9,343 nt of DNA from SVTX01 sp045585895. Its GTDB lineage: Bacteria; Bacillota; Clostridia; Oscillospirales; CAG-272. The position numbers were made by a program, and so were the translations under genes. The stretch spans positions 1 through 9,343 of the forward strand of contig JAZMZI010000026.1 of assembly GCA_045585895.1 (NCBI GenBank), written 5' to 3'. A model generated the notes under the pieces. It saw only the letters and a program-made list of their open reading frames with translations, was not told the origin of the DNA and ran no database searches. Shown in pieces: positions 6,593 through 9,343 of the stretch. How positions within the stretch are numbered: the stretch's first letter is position 1; the number at the start of each line of letters is the position of its first letter.

Positions 6593-7318
6593 ATGAAAAT
6601 AATCGAAAAAATGGCTGCAAAAGCCAAGGATAACTATAACCGAGAGGGCGTGACGATAGCTTTTCTCGGCGACAGTGTGACGCAGGGCTGTTTTGAGATA
6701 TATAAAGCCGAGAACGGACGCATAGAAACGGTTTTTGACCAAAAGGCGTCCTACGAAACGGGTGTTTTCGACATTCTTTGCACTCTGTTTCCGAGTGTGA
6801 CGGTCAATATCGTCAATGCGGGTATCAGCGGTGACACTGCGCCTCACGGATCGTTGAGAGTTGAAAAAGACGTTCTGCGTCATCAGCCCGACCTTTGCGT
6901 GGTCTGCTACGGGCTCAACGATTGCGGTATGGGGGAAGAGAGCGTCGTCAAATATACGGCGGCTTTAAGAGATATTTTCGGGAAGGTCAGGGAAAACGGC
7001 GCTGAGCTGATCTTTATGACTCCCAATATGATGAATACCGCAGTAAGCCCGCACATGACCGATCCCGATTTCATAGCTATCGCCGAGCAGTGCGCACGAA
7101 AGCAGAACGGCGGAGCGTTTGACGCGCATATCGACGCGGCGCGGAGGCTGTGTCTTGAGATGCATATTCCGATCTGCGATTGCTACGCTTTGTGGAAGCG
7201 TCTCTCGGATAGCGGGGTCGATACCACGAATCTTTTATCCAACAAGATCAATCATCCCACGAGAGAAATGAACAAAATGTTCGCTTACGAGTTAGTAAAA
7301 ACAATGTTTTTATCATAA
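6593..7318 (+). CDS. SGNH/GDSL-family esterase, possible carbohydrate acetylesterase
   Basis: A 241-residue hydrolase with the SGNH blocks in order: GDSVTQG with nucleophile Ser28 (block I), GISGDT with Gly80 (block II), GLND with Asn109 (block III) and NKINHPT with His221 (block V). The usual Asp three residues before the His (DxxH) is Lys218, with Asn217 beside it, so the classical triad acid is not at its usual place and a Ser-His dyad or another acid may serve. Family members include rhamnogalacturonan and xylan acetylesterases as well as lipases and thioesterases; the neighbouring GH78 and alpha/beta hydrolase favour a sugar ester. There is no signal peptide. The gap to the previous gene is 23 bp and the ribosome site is weak (CGGACAG, 6578-6584), so translation may depend on coupling. 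The first ATG is used because it leaves about 20 residues before the first strand, as usual. Confidence 0.83.
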   Translation: MKIIEKMAAKAKDNYNREGVTIAFLGDSVTQGCFEIYKAENGRIETVFDQKASYETGVFDILCTLFPSVTVNIVNAGISGDTAPHGSLRVEKDVLRHQPDLCVVCYGLNDCGMGEESVVKYTAALRDIFGKVRENGAELIFMTPNMMNTAVSPHMTDPDFIAIAEQCARKQNGGAFDAHIDAARRLCLEMHIPICDCYALWKRLSDSGVDTTNLLSNKINHPTREMNKMFAYELVKTMFLS

Positions 7319-7352
7319 AAATAATTTATTTAAATTAAAAGGAGATAACGTT

Positions 7353-7928
7353 ATGAAAACCATTAAGGACAAGTATTTGGTAGTAGGTGCGGATTTTGCA
7401 GGCTATCCTCTTAAGGAGGCGGTCGTTGCTCACCTCAAGGAAAAGGGCTGGAAGATCACCGATCTCGGCGTAGTTGCCGACAGTGACCCCAACGATACCG
7501 AGAATATGTTCCACAGAGTGGGACTCAGAGTCGGAGCGCAGATCTCCGAGGGCAACTTTGAAAGAGCGCTTCTTTTCTGCGGTACGGGTATGGGTATCCA
7601 TATCGCGGCAAGCAAGTGCCCCCGCGTTCACGCAGGAGTTGTCGAGAGCGTTCCCGCGGCGCTCAGAGCTATTACGGGTAACGGCGTAAACGTTCTTGCT
7701 ATGGGCGCTTTCTACGTAGCTCCCGCTATGGGCTGCGATATTGCCGACGCTTATCTCGGCGCAGACCTCGGCTCGGGCTACGAGTGGTGGTACAACTTCT
7801 ACGAGTTCCACAAGCTTGCCATCGACGAGCTTGACGCCTTCGATTACGAGGAGTATAAGAAAAACGGCTTCAAGGTCGAGCATCTCGGAGATTATCCCCT
7901 TAAGCTCGAAAAGAAGCCGGAAGTATAA
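7353..7928 (+). CDS. Divergent RpiB/LacA/LacB-family sugar(-phosphate) isomerase
   Basis: A 191-residue Rossmann-like isomerase. GADFAGYPLKE (12-22) corresponds to the GCDHVGFxLK start of RpiB and keeps the Asp (Asp14) but has Phe where RpiB has His. FCGTGMGIHIAASK contains Cys76, aligned with the proton-shuttling Cys of RpiB, and GVNVLAMG matches the RpiB block NDTNVLAFG. The segment around 96-106 carries VESVPAAL and ITGNG where E. coli RpiB has SEPYSAQL and QHND, so the His used for ring opening is missing. The protein is about 40 residues longer than RpiB at the C-terminus. This points to an aldose-ketose isomerase (or epimerase) with a different substrate. Last gene of the operon, with a strong AAAAGGAGA site (7337-7345). 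Lysine is mostly AAG, unlike the preceding gene, hinting at high expression. It converges on the regulator 12 bp away. Confidence 0.8.
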   Translation: MKTIKDKYLVVGADFAGYPLKEAVVAHLKEKGWKITDLGVVADSDPNDTENMFHRVGLRVGAQISEGNFERALLFCGTGMGIHIAASKCPRVHAGVVESVPAALRAITGNGVNVLAMGAFYVAPAMGCDIADAYLGADLGSGYEWWYNFYEFHKLAIDELDAFDYEEYKKNGFKVEHLGDYPLKLEKKPEV

Positions 7929-7940
7929 TTAAATCGGATA

Positions 7941-8708
7941 TTACCCTTTAATAATATACGGAATAGACACAGCAGGCTCATTCCTTTTCAGTGCGTTAAC
8001 GTATTGTATGGGGGATGAGCCGAAATGATTTTTAAAGGCCTTACTGAATGCCGCCGCAGTGGCATAATTCAACTGCTCGGCAACCGATTGGATCGTCTCG
8101 CCTCTGTAGAGCTTTTCAACCGCCGTATTCATAAGTCGGGCGTTGAAATAGCGCTTGGGAGTGGTTTTGTACATAGCGTAGAACGATCTTGTGATATGCT
8201 CGCGAGTGTACCCCAGAGCGTTGCACATAGCGTTCGTATTCAATTCGGTGCCTTCAAGGCTGTCCAGATATTGCTTTATTTTTTCGGGTACCGTGTTTCC
8301 CGACGTTAGTCTGTCGGAGATCTGCGAAAGCAAAAACTGGATTATATTCGTTATAAGCTCGTAATTTTCGCATCTTGCATACTTTCTCCATAGAGAGACT
8401 GCATCGGCAAGCGGAGTATTTTCCTCTACCTTTATCTCGGTAAAACGGGTCACCTCGGGTATGGTGATTATATGAACGTAGGTGTGCAAGAGCTTGTCAT
8501 CGGCATTTTCGTAAAGATCGAAAGGCGTATTGACGGGCGTGAGATAAAGATGCCCCTTTTTGAATCTCACTGCTCGGTCCTTCTCCTTATAGTAGGCCTC
8601 TCCGTCAATAATGTAATACAATCTTGAAAAACGCACGTTTACGTTGTGAAATTCCCAATCCTTATGGGTATACGATTCGGATGCAAGTAACAAATGTTTA
8701 ATTGTCAT
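7941..8708 (-). CDS. AraC-family transcriptional regulator with cupin-like sensor domain
   Basis: A 255-residue regulator from the ATG at 8708-8706. The N-terminal half is a cupin-like ligand domain (FSRLYYIIDGEAYYK, then LYLTPVNTPFDLY), expected to bind a sugar. The C-terminal ~100 residues carry the two helix-turn-helix motifs: the first in ALGYTREHITRSFYAMY with TTPKRYFNARL, the second in IQSVAEQLNYATAAAFSKAF with FGSSPIQYV. An upstream in-frame ATG (8780) would add 24 residues, but that extension is encoded by a consensus promoter, so the shorter form is preferred. The chosen start lacks a Shine-Dalgarno site and lies about 3 nt from the predicted transcript start. The gene converges on the rhamnosidase operon and is its likely activator, with possible autoregulation through the TCGGACAA segment. 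Confidence 0.9.
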   Translation of the reverse strand: MTIKHLLLASESYTHKDWEFHNVNVRFSRLYYIIDGEAYYKEKDRAVRFKKGHLYLTPVNTPFDLYENADDKLLHTYVHIITIPEVTRFTEIKVEENTPLADAVSLWRKYARCENYELITNIIQFLLSQISDRLTSGNTVPEKIKQYLDSLEGTELNTNAMCNALGYTREHITRSFYAMYKTTPKRYFNARLMNTAVEKLYRGETIQSVAEQLNYATAAAFSKAFKNHFGSSPIQYVNALKRNEPAVSIPYIIKG

Positions 8709-8717
8709 AACGTTATA

Positions 8718-8746
8718 ATTATACAGAATTAAGCTGTGTTTGTCAA
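8718..8746 (-). promoter_or_regulatory. Consensus promoter of the araC-type gene, possibly giving a leaderless mRNA
   Basis: Reading the - strand, TTGACA (8746-8741) and TATAAT (8723-8718) are spaced by exactly 17 bp, a perfect sigma-A consensus. The expected start is near 8711, only about 3 nt before the ATG at 8708, so the message would be leaderless or nearly so. The -10 lies within the palindrome TATAATTATA (8714-8723), which also shows a TATAAT on the + strand. Confidence 0.82.
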
Positions 8747-8759
8747 CAGTGTTGTCCGA
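8734..8759 (-). promoter_or_regulatory. Candidate operator at the araC-type promoter
   Basis: The segment begins TCGGACAA on the - strand and overlaps the -35 hexamer, so a bound protein would probably repress. It includes an imperfect dyad (8742-8756, GTCAACA-G-TGTTGTC on the + strand). Similar in part to 2436-2460 upstream of the operon, fitting a regulator that activates the operon and represses itself; this is inference. Confidence 0.35.
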
Positions 8760-8811
8760 AAAGACATCAAAAATTGACATTTTTCAATCTGGAATATGAA
8801 AGGAACTCTCA

Positions 8812-8922
8812 ATGAAGATCAAAAAAACATCATATGTTGCTCTTATCTTGGTAGCTTTGATGCTGCTTTCGGTGTTTGCCTCTTGCAGTACCGACGAGCA
8901 CGATAGCATAGTTTGCGGATAA
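8812..8922 (+). CDS. Very short lipoprotein-like ORF, probable remnant of a lipoprotein gene
   Basis: A 36-codon ORF with a good ribosome site (AAAGGA at 8799-8804, 7 bases before the ATG). It encodes a textbook lipoprotein signal peptide: basic MKIKK, a hydrophobic core (residues 8-22) and a lipobox-like VFASC with Cys25. Only 11 residues would remain after processing (CSTDEHDSIVCG). No frame continues it. Either it is a real lipopeptide-sized product, or, more likely, the 5' end of a larger lipoprotein gene whose body has been lost, since a 3'-end repeat and hairpin like those after the LRR gene follow within 30-110 bp. It is divergent from the araC-type gene; no convincing + strand promoter was found. 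Confidence 0.55.
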   Translation: MKIKKTSYVALILVALMLLSVFASCSTDEHDSIVCG

Positions 8923-8950
8923 TATATAAAGCAATTTTGAGTTGAAAAGC

Positions 8951-8988
8951 AAGTGGCAGATTCATTTAGCACAGAATAAAAGCCACTT
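8951..8988 (+). repeat. 3'-end hairpin repeat, copy 2
   Basis: Positions 8962-8985 match 2295-2318 at 21 of 24 bases. The arms AAGTGGC (8951-8957) and GCCACTT (8982-8988) form a 7-bp stem around a 24-nt loop carrying the core. The outer stem sequence differs from copy 1 while remaining complementary, which suggests that structure is kept. It lies 28 bp after the short lipoprotein ORF. Confidence 0.6.
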
Positions 8989-9030
8989 TTAAAAGAAAAG
9001 CGAGATCAGAATTGAAAATATTATTTTTTA

Positions 9031-9074
9031 ATGAGGAGATCCCCCACGTTTGAATAACGCGGGGGATCTGCTGA
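9031..9074. terminator. Hairpin between convergent transcripts, related to the 2325-2366 terminator
   Basis: AGATCCCCC (9037-9045) pairs with GGGGGATCT (9061-9069). After an A/C mismatch, CGTT pairs with AACG, leaving a 5-nt loop, and the outer part pairs to 9031/9074 with two G/G mismatches. The arms resemble those of the terminator at 2327-2362. Neither side has a clean U-tract (+ strand: ATTTGC, then ATTTTATTTC), so termination is likely but not certain. It separates the short lipoprotein ORF from cotJC. The rest of 9075-9143 is AT-rich with no gene I can support. Confidence 0.6.
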
Positions 9075-9143
9075 TTTGCAAACGATTTTATTTCGGAAAC
9101 GTTGTAGTATAATTTTATATTTGAGTATAGTTGTTATAAAATC

Positions 9144-9343
9144 TTATTTATCAAAGCTCGGATTTATCGCGTAGAAATTCTTGGAATTCAAGCCGTCCTG
9201 CGCTATGCGCAGAGCGTCACCGAAGCGTTGATAGTGCACCAGTTCGCGTTCGCGGAGGAATTTAAGAGGCTCCTTGACGTCGGGATCGTCCATCATTCTT
9301 ATAAGATTGTCGTAGGTCACGCGGGCTTTTTGCTCTGCTGCAA
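9144..9343 (-). CDS. cotJC: Spore coat protein CotJC / manganese catalase family, C-terminal part
   Basis: The - strand frame entering from the right edge ends at a TAA (9146-9144) and gives 65 residues. AAEQKARVTYDNLI and DDPDVKEPLKFLRERELVH are close to the C-terminal part of CotJC, a ferritin-like dimanganese catalase-fold protein of the spore coat. The ExxH in RERELVH is the last metal-ligand pair of the family, and the tail LNSKNFYAINPSFDK is of the kind seen in clostridial members. The N-terminal metal ligands, start and promoter lie outside the window. In sporulating Firmicutes this gene usually sits with cotJA and cotJB and is expressed in the mother cell; neither partner is visible here. 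Its presence suggests, but does not prove, that the host can form spores. A vegetative Mn catalase is the alternative. Confidence 0.9.
   Translation of the reverse strand, partial: AAEQKARVTYDNLIRMMDDPDVKEPLKFLRERELVHYQRFGDALRIAQDGLNSKNFYAINPSFDK

Noticed and set aside
7335..7883. A 182-codon open frame on the - strand opposite the RpiB-like gene
   Set aside because: The + strand frame has clear RpiB motifs and a strong ribosome site; the antisense translation has no recognisable domain.
8709..8780. N-terminal extension of the AraC-type protein from the ATG at 8780
   Set aside because: The extension is encoded by a perfect -35/-10 promoter and has no ribosome site, so the start at 8708 is preferred.
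8774..8798. TTGACA on the + strand as a promoter for the short lipoprotein ORF
   Set aside because: The only -10-like sequence (AATATG, 8793-8798) is 13 bp away, too short a spacer, and the transcript would begin at or beyond the ribosome site.
9108..9113. TATAAT on the + strand between the hairpin and cotJC
   Set aside because: No acceptable -35 lies 16-18 bp upstream, and it would only transcribe antisense into cotJC; likely chance in AT-rich DNA.

Overview
The window looks like chromosomal DNA of an uncultured, probably gut-dwelling, spore-forming member of the Clostridia. The grounds are purine-rich Shine-Dalgarno sites (AAAGGA, AAGGAGG), near-consensus sigma-A promoters, moderately GC-rich genes with AT-rich gaps, a BspA-like leucine-rich-repeat surface protein, and the 3' end of a CotJC/manganese-catalase spore-coat gene at the right edge. 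This is an inference from style and content; there is no rRNA or other phylogenetic marker.

Left edge (1-464): the tail of an unrecognised gene overlaps a small coiled-coil plus membrane-helix protein built like the phage lysis protein XhlA, so this may be the end of a prophage or a domesticated remnant. Positions 512-2366 form a self-contained unit: an extended -10 promoter, a membrane-anchored Cys-rich/LRR protein, a short hairpin repeat and a strong rho-independent terminator.

Centre (2436-7928): a tightly spaced five-gene operon on the + strand. It encodes a cytoplasmic GH78 alpha-L-rhamnosidase-type glycosidase, an acetylxylan-esterase-like alpha/beta hydrolase, a stand-alone ComEC-type metallo-beta-lactamase-fold hydrolase, an SGNH/GDSL esterase and a divergent RpiB/LacAB-family sugar isomerase. 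The promoter has a good extended -10 but a poor -35, as expected of an activated promoter. The convergent AraC-family regulator (7941-8708, - strand) is the obvious candidate activator, and an imperfectly shared sequence beginning TCGGACAA lies upstream of both promoters. The likely theme is intracellular processing of an imported, acylated, rhamnose-containing oligosaccharide or glycoside: esterases remove acyl groups, GH78 removes the terminal sugar, and the isomerase handles a downstream sugar or sugar phosphate. The window holds no transporter and no classical rhamnose catabolic genes.

Right edge (8709-9343): the araC-type gene has a perfect TTGACA-17-TATAAT promoter that places the transcript start almost on the start codon. 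Divergent to it is a 36-codon ORF that is little more than a lipoprotein signal peptide. It is followed by a second copy of the hairpin repeat and a terminator-like hairpin related to the one after the LRR gene. The cotJC 3' end then enters from the right on the - strand. The two-copy 3'-end element, with apparent compensatory base changes, is the most unexplained structure here. No tRNA, rRNA, CRISPR array or transposase was seen.
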